DNA of 64,000 nucleotides, taken from contig CM040103.1 in NCBI GenBank assembly GCA_022496805.1, positions 8,946,001 to 9,010,000 on the forward strand. Reading direction: 5' to 3'. Positions within the stretch are counted from its first letter, which is position 1. Every line of letters begins with the position of its first letter. The position numbers were made by a program, and so were the translations under genes. Shown one piece after another: positions 47,701 to 59,082 of this stretch. The stretch is from Pohlia nutans (Eukaryota; Streptophyta; Bryopsida; Bryales; Mniaceae). The notes below the pieces were generated by a model, which had not been told where the DNA came from, did not search any database, and worked only from the letters and a program-made list of their open reading frames with translations.

Positions 47701-48063
47701 GGGCCGCTTCACACTATGGCCGTCCAAGTTGAGAGGCCGTGGGATTGAGAGTCCAAAATTTGTTGAGAGTCCAAAGAAATCTACTGAAAATAGGCATAAA
47801 ATATAGTTTTCATTTTTTATGAAAAGAAATTGACGGCCTCTCGACCATAGTGACGGGTCTTGCAAAATGTAGGACCCAAACTTCCTCTCGAGAGGCCGTC
47901 ACCTTGATCAAAAAGTGTTGCCATGTAAGCATTTTGAAAGTCCACGGCCTTTGGACTTTGGCCTCTAGTGTAAAGGGACGAGAGGCCGAAACCATAGTTT
48001 CTTGCAATTTGATTGGTGGAAATTGGCGGCCTCTCGACCTTTGGCCATAGTGTGAAGCGGCCC
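47701..48063. mobile_element. Tourist/PIF-Harbinger-like MITE with TCA target duplication
   Basis: The ends are gggccgcttcacactatggc and gccatagtgtgaagcggccc, a near-perfect inverted repeat of about 22 bp, flanked on both sides by TCA. Further inward, gagaggccg / cggcctctc is repeated several times (about 47735, 47835, 47897, 47982, 48028). The element is 363 bp with no ORF. The 3-bp target site and GGGCC terminus fit PIF/Harbinger, although TTA/TAA is the usual site. Confidence 0.8.
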
Positions 48064-48648
48064 TCAGTCTATGGTGAGTTGAAGAATAATTTAAAGCAAG
48101 ACCACGGGCACTATTCATGAACAAGGCTTGTTAGAAAATTTAATTATAGAGAAGGAACTCCTTTCCAACTCCTCTCCAACTCCTCTCTTGTTTTCAGTTA
48201 ACTCAAATGTGGGTTGATAAATGTTGTGGGTACATTCATTCATTTTTACAGATTCTCATTTGTTTGAACAATGTTTTCATCCATTTGAACACATTTTTCA
48301 TCAAATTTGGATGAATTTCACCAGTGTTTAGAGAAAATAGTTATTAGTATGGTTGTTCCAAAATATTGTAGGCCACATCATATGGTGATATAGTATCAGT
48401 GTAGTATAACACATATTTTAGCACTTTCATCTAGATTTTGATGAAACTATCATAATGGATGAGAAATTGGTTTAAATGGATAAAAATGAGTCAATTGAAT
48501 GAATTGTTGGCAATAAACAAATGTGTTTTTTGTTCATTGAATTGAATTTAGAATTTAAAAAAAAAAAAATTGATCTGAAATTTCTCGACGATGTTCATTT
48601 GAAGAGGTAGTGAATTGAGTTTCAAATTACATGAATTGAGTTTCAAAA

Positions 48649-48960
48649 TTAACCCCTAACTGCTCAACCATGCATATTTTGCGTGATCTACAGAAGCAAA
48701 CTTTGTTTTCTCATCTGTCTTACACTTTTTGAAGTGTGGATTTTTTACTGAATCTTTTTTAGGAAGTTAGCTTTATGCATGTTTGATTTGATTAAAAAAG
48801 GGATGATTTGTCAAACTTTTATGCCTTATTTTATGTTGCAGTGATTCACCAAAAAAATTGAAGATTTTAGGCTAAACGTGCTTTTGAAAAAGTCAACTCA
48901 TAAAATTAAGCAACCAAAAAATCTTCAAAAATCACTACATTTAGAGTTTAAATTTTTCAT
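48649..48960. mobile_element. TTAA-type MITE, subfamily 1, truncated left part
   Basis: TTAA (48649-48652) is followed by CCCCTAACTGCTCAACCATG. The homology to 10293 and 14217 (ctcatctgtc, tttttga-gtgtggatttttt, gaagttagct-tatgcatg, cataaaattaagcaacc) runs to about 48950, where it ends. No right terminus is found, so the copy is broken. Confidence 0.7.
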
Positions 48961-49789
48961 ATTTCGCTAAATCATCATATGTACACGTGTTTTAAGAAAC
49001 AAACCGTTCATATGAGCTTCATGATCTTGCACATTTTTCCATTCTTAGGTTTTCAAGGCTTATTAAATATCATGGAATGAAGGATTTTAATTTTAGAAAA
49101 AAACTTTGTATGAATTCAACATCTAAACACATTTGACCACGTAAAAATTTGAATGATGAAGTTCTAGTTATTTATGATTCATTTTACACTACATTTAGTT
49201 GACACACTACATCATTTTTTTATTTTATTAATATGGTCATAGTGGGGCACTTGCCCAAAAATAAACCTAGCCTAAAAATAAACCTAGCCAAAAACATCAT
49301 AGTGTGGATATCCCATATACCCCTAAACCTTCAAAATCTTGTACATCTATCATCTACAAAAAATCAGCCATAATTTTTCAAAGTCCATTTTCTCAAAAAT
49401 CCATCACTCCATACTATTTTTTTCACTCAAACACCCGTACCATGAGAACGCCTGGGTTTATCCCAATCAAAACTTTTGTTTCATTTCAACTTGGCAAGTT
49501 TTGGTGTTGACAAACCGACATTTACAAACTCATCTTTTTGATTAGTGAAAAAATTATGGTTAGCCAAACATTGCACATAACCTTGTACACAATTTCTTAT
49601 CTCTTTAGATTATTGTAAAAACATATATTATTTCATTTGTATCAATCCAATTGTTTCATGGCACGTGTCACCTTGGCATGAGAAACTCGTGATTTCAAAA
49701 ATGAACCCAAATTTGACCTTGAGAATATTCAGTCCTCTCTAATTGCATATTTCTTATATATAAATGTCTTTCTTGTGTCATATTAAAAC

Positions 49790-50030
49790 CCAAGGGTGCA
49801 TTCTACGTTATATTTGAGAATCATTAGTGTTCAAGACTCCCCTCTAAAACCCCTCGTATACAAAGGTTTATATGTCTAAAAACCTTTGGATATATACTTG
49901 ATCCATCCTAAATATATGCTTAATGTAAATATACGTCAATATTTTCAGTTTTAAATATGTATATTGTATGTATACTTTGTATGGAAATGGCCAAATTAAA
50001 ACCCCTTTTGAGCATTCACACATACTTTCA
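49790..50030. mobile_element. MITE-like dispersed repeat, copy 2 (inverted relative to 7498-7762)
   Basis: The reverse complement of this stretch matches the repeat in SPR2 intron 1: cccctcgtatacaaaggttt, gtctaaaaacctttg, atacgtcaatattttc, and the outer ttaaaaccccttttgagcat. The G/C-rich terminal inverted repeat seen in copy 1 is eroded here. Confidence 0.65.
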
Positions 50031-50357
50031 CAAATTTGACATAGTGCACTTCCCACCCAAGATATAAAATTAACTAGGTAGTTTTTATATGTCAGGTTGT
50101 GATTATATGCTACAAACAATCTTTTAGTGTACATCATATTTACAATAATTCTCATGACCCCACATAAGCTTATGCACAATTTCTTCATAAATAACAGTCT
50201 TCTAACTAGTACAAGAATGTTGTGATTGATAAAAAGAATGGACAAGAGGAAGATACACAATATTTTGAGGAAATGGCTCACAATCAGCCTTTCTGGTTTT
50301 GGAAAGAGTGTCAACTAGGCGATTTTTTGGGGGGGTTGCGAGGTGAGAATGTCTACT

Positions 50358-50950
50358 TCAGTCGTTTCTACAGTGCATGCATGTGGCCACATTTTCTATT
50401 TTGGGAGTGTTGTAAGGCAAATATGAGATATTGATTAGAGTCAATTTTTTTATTTTCCAATTTACGGTGGTGACACAATTCATAGAAGTGATGCAACACA
50501 TAGCGACAAAACAAATGGTGTCGGTTGTACTTCTTTTGTTCTTTGCTCTTTGAACTCTTAGAGCCCTTCTTCTTTTTGGAGGTGATTCAACCTCTTTATT
50601 TGAGGAAGGAGAATTCTCTCCTAGTGGAATTTCAACGAAGCCAGCGTTGTTCATACTACCACCACTGTCTGACTCTGTCACTGTTGGAATCATGGGTGAC
50701 TTTGCACTGAGAATGACTGTGTCTCCCAAAGAATCAGAGGGAGTTCCTGCATCCATAGATACATGACCTTTGCCGCTCGATTTATGGGGTCCAGGAAGGA
50801 TTGAATCAGAGATTGTAGACGACTAAGGTTCTGCTCCAAGCACATGCGGCATTGATGAGTCCAACACCATGTTCAGTGGCATTGCATTGGAGGGATTGCA
50901 GCTACTGCTAAAATACTCATGCATTGTCTGCCACTACTAGAAAATTGTGA
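50358..50950 (-). pseudogene. Unrecognised Ser/Pro-rich ORF with a basic cluster
   Basis: The - strand frame is coding-like from about 50950 (MHEYFSSSCNPSNAMPLNMV). It passes one in-frame TAG at about 50825, then continues SMDAGTPSDSLGDTVILSAK, FVEIPLGENSPSSNKEVESP and PKRRRALRVQRAKNKR. After the basic cluster an alternative frame (YNRHHLFCRYVLHHFYELCH) looks more protein-like. The cluster could be a nuclear localisation signal. No family is recognised; it is probably a broken gene or transposon part. Confidence 0.3.
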
Positions 50951-51566
50951 CTAGAGCAACAGATTTTCAGCAGATTTCTGTTATGGCGAGTAGTGGCGGT
51001 CACCACTTGGCTTCTTCCACAGTATTCTGTGAACTAGTGAACAAAACCTATATAATTGTTGTTGATTTTAACACCCTTGTTTTGAGCTACCTATGTTCTC
51101 GGATTTATTAAAGGATATTGCTGACATGGCAATGGAAAGTTTTCACAGCTCTACATGGTCATTTATAGACAGGGCAATTAATGAAATTCCAGATAAAAGT
51201 CTATTTTAATGCGTTCCTTTATGAAATCTTATATTACCTTCCATTCAATTAATTTGGAATTTACCTTCATTTGGGCTTTACATTTCGTAAAAGCTCCCTT
51301 GTCACTTTTATTTTGTCCAGTAAAATCTGCAGTACCCTACCAGTAATTTTTTTACTATATTCACTTTCACTGAGTTTTTCTACGTTTCACATTTTCCTTT
51401 CACGGCTCAGATATAACTTGAGTTACTGTCCCTATATTATTGAAAATTTACACCTGTTTTTACACTGTTCATATGATTTTTGCTTCGGTAATTACATCCC
51501 ATGCATTGAATGAGCTGTCAAAAATCTTGAAGTTCTGAAAACTATTACATTCTGATATTTAAGCTA

Positions 51567-51782
51567 CACTAAATAGGTAGATTAGTGTTAGATAATTATA
51601 AGATTTGAAAATCTTATAGATTTTTACTCTCGACAAAAAAAATTACCAAAGACATTGATTCCAATACTATTGAAAGATCCCCATCTTGACCAATATAGAG
51701 GGTAAAATAATTAGTCAACAGTAAAAACTTACAACATGTTTATGTAAATTACTGTATCTAACACTAATCTACCTATTTAGTG
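51567..51782. mobile_element. 216-bp MITE with TA flanks and CACTAAATAGG termini
   Basis: The left end cactaaataggtagattagt and right end actaatctacctatttagtg are perfect inverted repeats of about 26 bp (extending to gttagata), flanked by TA on both sides. The length and TA target suggest a Tc1/mariner-type MITE, although the CACTA start is also seen in CACTA elements. There is no ORF. Confidence 0.85.
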
Positions 51783-52493
51783 TAGTCTCTTCAGCCTAAT
51801 TTTAGGTACTAATTTTCTCAGATAAGACATTATCTATTCAACACAGCTTTTCAATTTCTACAGCTTCACGTGACTTTCACGTATATATGGGTTCATGGTG
51901 ATGAGGACGACCTGTCTACCCTAAACCGTCTCCCCCGAATTAGGGTTTGCAAGGGTTTGGGGATGCATGCACAAACATGGACTTGTATTGCAGTTTGCGT
52001 CTCTCTCACTCTATCTACCGTCACCCTCCCCTGCTGGCCCTAAACCCCCGCTCTTGGTGCTTCCCCAACCTTGTCGCACCTCTTCGCAATTTAAAGAATC
52101 ACAATATTTAGGCCTAATGTCTACCCAAAGCAACTTAACAACTAAAAAGATATATCACACCTTTGTATCTATCTTTATACAAAATTTAACTATTTAATTA
52201 ATGTGATAAATCAAGTCATAATGTTGTTTTTTTACAATTAGTATCAACTTTTCCAATTTACACCCATTACAATTACTAAACTATAAGTAGTATTACTTTC
52301 ATGATAAAAAGTTAGAACATTGCGACCTCAACTCCTAGTAGTAGTAAGTTCAAATTCTAATTTTCCACCAAATCCAAATTTAAATTTAAATATTTTTTAA
52401 TGAATAGATTGTATGCTATACCATTACAAAATCAACACTCAATTTTTTTGATCAATTTTAAAAAACCAAAACCTTATCTTGACTAAATTTCAA

Positions 52494-52949
52494 TCATCTA
52501 CATTCGCGTTGATAGGTGTTTCGGAGATGTTTTGGCACTGGTTTAACTGAAGGACCTTTATATGTACATGTGTGTCCTCCAAATGTTTGTCGTCTTTGGT
52601 TTCTCCAAACCCAATGGGCTTTAGGAGAACGACTGGCTTCATTCTCCAGCCACTTATGATAAGAATCATCTTTTATTAATTGCCTTAATTTTGGATCAGT
52701 TGCTGCAATATCGTATGTTTGAAAGTGATGTTTGGGTACAAATTTTGTTCTTGGCTCTTGAGCTTTAGATACATCAGCAAAAGCTGTAGTATACATAGTA
52801 GTATCAATGAATTTATCTTTTGAAAAGCTTATATTATCCGCAGGATCACACCTCTTTGATGGAATTCGATTCCATTCTCGAAAGCGATCATTATATTCTG
52901 GGCGGTAAGCAAAAGTAGCACGATCTTGACTTGCTTGGAAAACCTCCAT
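52494..52949 (-). CDS. Single-exon protein of 151 aa, possible microtubule-inner or SAXO/MDM1-like protein
   Basis: An uninterrupted ORF starts at ATG 52949 (MEVFQASQDRATFAYRPEYN). It contains RPEYNDRFREWNRIPSKRCD, DTTMYTTAFADVSKAQEPRT, KFVPKHHFQTYDIAATDPKL, KDDSYHKWLENEASRSPKAH and WVWRNQRRQTFGGHTCTYKG. The recurrent Y-x3-F/W pattern with Pro and basic residues recalls axonemal microtubule-binding repeats of SAXO/MDM1-type proteins. I could not assign it to a named family, and the resemblance is by eye. An upstream G/A-poor AT-rich flank and a clean start and stop favour a real small gene or retrocopy. If axonemal, it would imply a plant with flagellate sperm. Confidence 0.45.
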   Translation of the reverse strand: MEVFQASQDRATFAYRPEYNDRFREWNRIPSKRCDPADNISFSKDKFIDTTMYTTAFADVSKAQEPRTKFVPKHHFQTYDIAATDPKLRQLIKDDSYHKWLENEASRSPKAHWVWRNQRRQTFGGHTCTYKGPSVKPVPKHLRNTYQRECR

Positions 52950-54759
52950 CAATTTATTTTCTATTTTTCCGAAATATACTTAAAATAAGTAAGTAATTAC
53001 TTATGAATTCTATGTAATAACTATTGAAGTCATTATAGTTCTTTTATGGATTAATGAATTTATTAAATTAATAATTTTAAAAGAAATTTACAAAGTGTAT
53101 CAACAATAAATATGAAAATATGAAAAATCTTAAATATTTATTTGTTCATAACTAAATAGATCTAATTTGAATCTTCAAATATTGCAATTTTTAAATTTTT
53201 CTAAAATACATTATAAAGACATAATATTTTGTATACTAATTACTTTAGATACTATCTAAACAACACTAAAAATTGTAAAATTATTATCTTTAAATTAATT
53301 AACTATTTATTTAATGAAGAAGAAAGTAAATGAACTTACATGTTAGTAGGAAAAACACAACGTGGCATTTACAAAATGTCTTTTGAGACATATATGTTGT
53401 ATACATATTATGAAAAATGTAATAGTCATTTGAAGAAGAGAATATATGATAGGCCATTTCAACTATCCAATGGTCTTGACTTTTTGGCAAATCTACCTTC
53501 TCATATCTACGTTTTCAAAAAACCGTTTTGCACTTTCTTTAGCATAGTATTTACCTTATCCTTAATTTTATATGATTATTTGGTAATGCACAACTAGCTT
53601 TCTTTTGAATATTCTAGCCAATAACAACATGAAGCAACTTACTAGTCAAAGTATTTTGAGTCAAAAACTACAAACTACAACTTCACTCACATGACATTAC
53701 ATTCAAAGTAGTATATAACTTGCACTCTTTCTACTGTGGCATAAAAAGGAATTTAGAGCATTAACATATCTAGCCCACTTGTGAAGCAATTCTCTTGTTA
53801 GGCTTGATATCAATGTCACAAAAACTCACATGTCAATCATGAACTAGATAAAAGGAAAAAAATAATTCCAACATGAGCCACGAAAACATGCAAATGAAAG
53901 ATTGATTCTTACGTAAGCCTTATAAACATAATATGATCTCAAGATTTTGCACAAAAAAAGAGTTTAGAATCTTCATTATTCATTTATTCCAAGGATGTTC
54001 TACGGAAATTCTCAAAAATGTTGAGTGTACAGTACATGAAGGTCGAATTCAACAATCCATTGTCCAAATTGAACTTCCTCGTCAGATTGTGAGAGGTTCA
54101 CGTCATCCTAAACCAAACACAAGATGACTTGTGTTGCTTATAAAATTAAAAAAAATTAATGTCAAAACTAACCATGACGTAGGGTATGGGGCAAATGCAC
54201 AGTAGGGTCAACCCATTTTTGTCCTTGTGCATTAGAAATGGCAATTTCCAAATTTTCAAAAAATCATAAATAAATATGTAGAATTATTTTAAGTATGATA
54301 TTAATTTTAGGTAGTTTGGGAATGTTAGTTTTGTGTTATCAACACCAAAATTTTCATAAAATAGTGATTATATCCTTGTAGATACATTAGATTCCTTAAG
54401 AACAATGCATGTTCCTATACAAAAGTGCACCCCAATTTTATTCAATTTCATGATAAAAATGATATTTCATTTAGTTTTGATCTATAATTTTTTCCAATAT
54501 TCAAACTTGTAAAATTAAACATCCTCAAGTTTTTCAAAAAAAAATTGGATTTTTTTCAATTTTAAAGTTCTGAATGTTCTTTAAAATAAGATTTCTCAAG
54601 TGGGATTTTTAATGAATACCGTATTCAAATTTAGAATTAAGTGCGGAGGATTTAAAAAATCAAAATTTCGATAGAAATCCAAATAGAAAATTGGTCAAAA
54701 TGGTATCAAAACATTAGTCTTGAAATTAAATTTTAGTGCATTTTATTTTTCATTGTGTG
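52950..54759. other. AT-rich intergenic region before the copia element
   Basis: No recognisable gene or element. Short ORFs (for example 53933-54127 +) lack domains. The last bases before 54760 are the left flank of the retrotransposon (gtgtg). Confidence 0.5.
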
Positions 54760-55018
54760 TATTGAAGGTAAGAGATGAGAGCACAAGGCACACGCACACA
54801 CACAAGGAATGCGTAGAAAGAGATGATCTTTACTCAAAGGCCTTCCACCTTAAGTAGTGTACACTAGGGGGTCACCATGGACAAACCAAATGGAATAACT
54901 CATCACAAGGACACTCTAGTGATCAGCCCATGCCTAACCCCTCTTCCCACACACCATTATTTAGCACCCGAACCTCTTTGGCTCCTAGCAATACTACCGT
55001 ACATCAATTACCTCAATA
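54760..55018 (-). repeat. 3' LTR of the copia element
   Basis: 259 bp, nearly identical to 59913-60171. The gag-pol stop codon (tag at 54994-54996) lies inside this LTR, so the last eight or so codons of the polyprotein are LTR-encoded. Confidence 0.95.
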
Positions 55019-58000
55019 CTCCCACTTTGCGTAGAGCCAAAGCCTCTAAGTCCAAATGCTATTACTAATCGTTGGTGTCGGTCTCTACAAAGACCCTTTG
55101 TGAGCACATCCGCCACCATGTGCTCCGTTGGACAATACTCCAACCGTATAACTCCCAATTCCAACTTCTCCCGAATGAAGTGGTATTGCACATCAATGTG
55201 CTTCGTGCGTGAATGATGTGTAGGGTTCTTTGCAAGTGAAATGCACCCTTGGTTGTCACACATGATCGTTGTAGCCTCACCTTGTGTGCAACCCACATCC
55301 ACCATTAGTTGCCTCAACCAAATGGCCTCCTTCGTGGCATGGCTCGTAGCCATGTACTCGGCCTCCACCGTTAATGTCGCCATGGTTTGTTGCCGCTTGC
55401 TATTCCACGATACCGCTCCCGATCCGACCTTGAACATGTAGCCCGTTGTCGATCTTCGATTGCTCGTGTCTCCCGCGTAGTCCGCGTCGCAATAGCCGCT
55501 CAACACAATGTCTTTGCCGCCAAGACACAACTTGACATCGCTTGTGCCTTTCAAGTAGCGCATGATCCTCTTGACCACCATCCAATGCATTGAGCCCGGT
55601 CTCGCCATGTGTTGACTCACCACGCTAATTGGATACGCGAGGTCGGACCGTGTCGCAATCATCGCATACATCAACGACCCCACCGCTTGCTTGTATGGCA
55701 CCTCCGCCATGGATTTGGCCTCCGCCACATACTCCTCCTCCGAAAGCTTGACGAGCTTGGAGTTTGCATCCAATGGTGTTGCCACGGGCTTACAATCCTC
55801 CATCCCAAATCTCTTCAGCACGTCCATCACATACTTGCCTTGACTCATGGTGATAGTGCGTGTAGCCATGTCTCGCACAAACTCAACACCAAGACAAAAG
55901 TGCAATTCTCCAAGATCACTCATCTCGTACTCTCTCTCAAGCATGCCTTTTAATGCATTCATTGAACTCATGAGGCTTGCAAGAATGATCAAATCATCAA
56001 CATATATGATCACAATTACCACATGTTGTCCCTCTTGCATGAAGTAGAGACTATGATCCGCAATGCTCCTAGTAAACCCGTGTGCAAGCAAGAACGTGTC
56101 AATCTTTTGGTACCACGCTCTTGGAGATTGTTTCAACCCATACAATGATTTTTGCAACTTACAAACAAGGTGCTCATTACCTTGTTGCACAAAGCCCTCG
56201 GGTTGCACCATGTAGATGTCCTCCTCCAAATCGCCATTCAAAAATGCGGTTTTCACATCCATTTGATGCATTTCCAAGTCCATGGCCGCTCCAATCGCAA
56301 GAATGCATCGAATGGTGGTGAACTTGGCCACATGAGCAAACGTCTCGTGAAAGTCTACCCCATGCACTTGCGCGAACCCCTTGGCTACTAGTCTTGCCTT
56401 GTGACGCACCACATTACCCGAAACATCCGTCTTTGTCCGAAACACCCATTTGCAACCAATGGGGTTGCGATCCTTTGGAATGGGAGTTAATTGCCACGTA
56501 CCATTAGCAATTAGAGAGTCGTACTCCTCTTGCATGACGCGCTCCCACTTGACCGCATCCTCACCTTGCATGGCTTCACGAATGGTCAATGGACCATCCG
56601 ATAATGCCACATTTGCATGCTCGTCATCCTCTTGAGGAAAGATGTGATTCTTCCACCATTCTCCAGGTGGCTTGCGCAATCTCTCGGGGTACCGCCGCTC
56701 GCTTGAAGAAATTTGCTCATCTTGCGCGTCCTTTGCGCCATTCTTGGCATTTGAGCTCGATGGCGCTTCAACAACCTCCGTGTCACCATCTTCGTCATTA
56801 CCGTCCTCATCACCTACATCAACAACACTAGGGGACTTGGAGGGTGTGTCCACCAACACGTCTCCACTACTCCCACTTGGACCAACCTCCAAAGGAGCCT
56901 CCATCGTAGACTCCTCACAAAACGTCACATCACGTGACCGAATGATCTTCCTCGTGTCCACCGACATGAGTCTATACGCCTTGGTACCTTCACAATACCC
57001 AAGAAACACACACATTAAGGCCTTAGCCTCGAGTTTAGTCCTCCGTTCGTCGGGAACCTTTGCATATGCAATGCATCCGAAGATGCGCATGTGTGCAACA
57101 CATGGTTGCCTCCCACTCCACGCTTGCTCCGGTGTTATGCCTTCAACCGCGCTTGTTGGACACCGATTGCGAGTGTACACCGCATTCACCACCGCTTCCG
57201 CCCAAAGGTCCAACTTCAAGTTTTGAGCGTGCAACATGCTCCTCGCTATCTCTACAATGGTGCGATTTGCGCGCTCCGCAACTCCATTTTGTTGAGGCGT
57301 GTACGGGGCCGAAGTTTGGCGTGCGATACCTTCTTTCTTCAATAGCTCGTCAAACTTCTTGGACATGTACTCGCCGCCATTGTCCGATCGAAACACCTTG
57401 ATCTTCATCTCGGATTGGTTCTCCACCAATGTCTTGAATTCCTTAAACTTGTCGAAGCACTCACTCTTGGCCTTGATTGGGTAGAGCCAAATCTTCCTTG
57501 AAAAGTCATCGATGAAGGTCACAAAGTACTTGCAACCTCCTATCGACGTGGTCTTCATTGGGCCACACACATCCGAATGCACGATCTCCAAAACCTTGGT
57601 GGCCCGAGTCGCCGCTTCACTCGCAAATGGCAACCGTTGTTGCTTGCCTTCAATGCAACCTTCACAAGTGAATGAAGAAGCATCCACTTTCAATTGATGA
57701 AGGTCCATGCCAGTTACCATGCCGCGTAGTGTCTTCACACTCTTGATGTTCAAATGGCCGAGTCGACGATGCCACAACGCCAACTTGTCGTCCTTCAAGT
57801 TTGAATGCGCCAACGCCGCCGATTCCTTGGAATGCACCTTCGAGAAGTTGATGTGGTACAAGCCCTCGTGTTCTTCAATGATGGCCACCTCATCTCGACT
57901 CGGTGACAACACATAACACCCCTTATCACTAAACTCAACCCTCAAGTGCTTTGCCACTAATTGCCGCACCGATAGTAAATTTGCCGTTAATTTGGGAACG

Positions 58001-59082
58001 TGGAGGACATTTTGGATAGTGATTGTCTTCACACGACCCCTCACCTCGGTGTCTACAACAAGTTGGCCTTTGCCAATGGCCTCAAGCACCGTATCATCTC
58101 CCAAAATCACCCTCCTTGGGTTAATGAGAGCATACGAATGAAAACAAGTTTTATGCGGTGACATGTGGCTTGTAGCCCCCGAATCAACAATCCAATCATT
58201 CGTACTACCATTGCACGATACATTGTTTGCCATCATTGCATACTCGTCTTTGCCATCACTCATGCTTGCATCCCAAGAGACATACCGCGTAGTAAACGCA
58301 TACTCATCATCATCATCACGAGTTTTAGTGTTGTTTGCACTCTCCCCCTTCTCATCCCTCTTGCGTTTGTAACAAAACTTGGCAATGTGGCCCTTCTTAC
58401 CGCAATAGAAGCACGCCTTATCGCTAGAGCTCCCACCGCCTCCATTCTTGGATTGCTTTGCCATGAGAGCCGCACTATCTCCACGAGACTCATTCTCCTT
58501 TCGCCGCGAGAGCTCGTGCAACAACCGCGAGGTCACATAGTCCAATGTGAGCTCCGAAATGGGCCTTGACTCCATGGCCACGATGAGATACTCGTACGAG
58601 GGTGGTAGGCTTTCCAAAAGGGTCATCACAACATCCCCATCGGAAATGGTCACGTCCACACCGTTGAGTTGATCCGCGAGTGCCTTGACTTTGTTGATGT
58701 GCGCCAACATGTCGTCTTCTTCCTCCATCTTGATGGTGAAGAACTTGCGCCGCAAAAATAATATATTGGCCAAACTCTTTGCTTCGTGAATGTTGCAAAG
58801 CTTGGCCCATGCCTCGCGGGGTGTCTTACACGAACGAATGTGCGCGAGTTGGGAATCCGAAAGATTGAGAGCCAAGATGGCAAATGCCTTCTTCTCGCGC
58901 CTCAAATATGCTTGCATCACGCCCGGATCGGTAGTAGATTGAGGGGGCTCCTCACTACCATCGACAATGTCCCACAACTCCTTCTCCGCCATGACCATCT
59001 CCATTTTGAACTTCCACAAGTGGAAATTCACGCCATCGAACTTGTTCACCACTTTGGGACCCTCACCCTCATAAGATGCCAT
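54994..59082 (-). CDS. Copia-type Gag-Pol polyprotein
   Basis: 1362-residue ORF from ATG 59082 (MASYEGEGPKVVNKFDGVNF); the in-frame GTG nine bases upstream is not a plant start. Domains in order: Gag (UBN2-like, about 1-200, HLWKFKMEMVMAEKELWDIV); CCHC knuckle CFYCGKKGHIAKFC (about 224-237); aspartic protease DSGATSH (about 300); pre-integrase HHCC WHRRLGHLN...CEGC (about 437-476); integrase core with HSDVCGP, FRSDNGGEY and NGVAERANRT (about 500-620). Then comes reverse transcriptase with KWVFRTKTDVSGNVVRHKAR and the catalytic YVDDLII, then RNase H with YCDADYAGD, TVEAEYMA and HSRTKHIDVQYHFIREKL. No stop or frameshift is seen. Gag and Pol share one frame, as in most plant copia elements. Confidence 0.97.
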   Translation of the reverse strand: MASYEGEGPKVVNKFDGVNFHLWKFKMEMVMAEKELWDIVDGSEEPPQSTTDPGVMQAYLRREKKAFAILALNLSDSQLAHIRSCKTPREAWAKLCNIHEAKSLANILFLRRKFFTIKMEEEDDMLAHINKVKALADQLNGVDVTISDGDVVMTLLESLPPSYEYLIVAMESRPISELTLDYVTSRLLHELSRRKENESRGDSAALMAKQSKNGGGGSSSDKACFYCGKKGHIAKFCYKRKRDEKGESANNTKTRDDDDEYAFTTRYVSWDASMSDGKDEYAMMANNVSCNGSTNDWIVDSGATSHMSPHKTCFHSYALINPRRVILGDDTVLEAIGKGQLVVDTEVRGRVKTITIQNVLHVPKLTANLLSVRQLVAKHLRVEFSDKGCYVLSPSRDEVAIIEEHEGLYHINFSKVHSKESAALAHSNLKDDKLALWHRRLGHLNIKSVKTLRGMVTGMDLHQLKVDASSFTCEGCIEGKQQRLPFASEAATRATKVLEIVHSDVCGPMKTTSIGGCKYFVTFIDDFSRKIWLYPIKAKSECFDKFKEFKTLVENQSEMKIKVFRSDNGGEYMSKKFDELLKKEGIARQTSAPYTPQQNGVAERANRTIVEIARSMLHAQNLKLDLWAEAVVNAVYTRNRCPTSAVEGITPEQAWSGRQPCVAHMRIFGCIAYAKVPDERRTKLEAKALMCVFLGYCEGTKAYRLMSVDTRKIIRSRDVTFCEESTMEAPLEVGPSGSSGDVLVDTPSKSPSVVDVGDEDGNDEDGDTEVVEAPSSSNAKNGAKDAQDEQISSSERRYPERLRKPPGEWWKNHIFPQEDDEHANVALSDGPLTIREAMQGEDAVKWERVMQEEYDSLIANGTWQLTPIPKDRNPIGCKWVFRTKTDVSGNVVRHKARLVAKGFAQVHGVDFHETFAHVAKFTTIRCILAIGAAMDLEMHQMDVKTAFLNGDLEEDIYMVQPEGFVQQGNEHLVCKLQKSLYGLKQSPRAWYQKIDTFLLAHGFTRSIADHSLYFMQEGQHVVIVIIYVDDLIILASLMSSMNALKGMLEREYEMSDLGELHFCLGVEFVRDMATRTITMSQGKYVMDVLKRFGMEDCKPVATPLDANSKLVKLSEEEYVAEAKSMAEVPYKQAVGSLMYAMIATRSDLAYPISVVSQHMARPGSMHWMVVKRIMRYLKGTSDVKLCLGGKDIVLSGYCDADYAGDTSNRRSTTGYMFKVGSGAVSWNSKRQQTMATLTVEAEYMATSHATKEAIWLRQLMVDVGCTQGEATTIMCDNQGCISLAKNPTHHSRTKHIDVQYHFIREKLELGVIRLEYCPTEHMVADVLTKGLCRDRHQRLVIAFGLRGFGSTQSGSIEVIDVR

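Larger units (their letters stand above)
48064..50357. other. Repeat-rich AT region without genes
   Basis: It contains a truncated TTAA-type element from 48649 and an inverted copy of the SPR2-intron repeat at about 49790-50030. Remaining ORFs are short and lack domains. Confidence 0.5.

Noticed and set aside
55241..58569. Many + strand ORFs up to 184 codons
   Set aside because: They are antisense to the copia gag-pol ORF, which contains all expected domains; none of the antisense ORFs has a recognisable motif.
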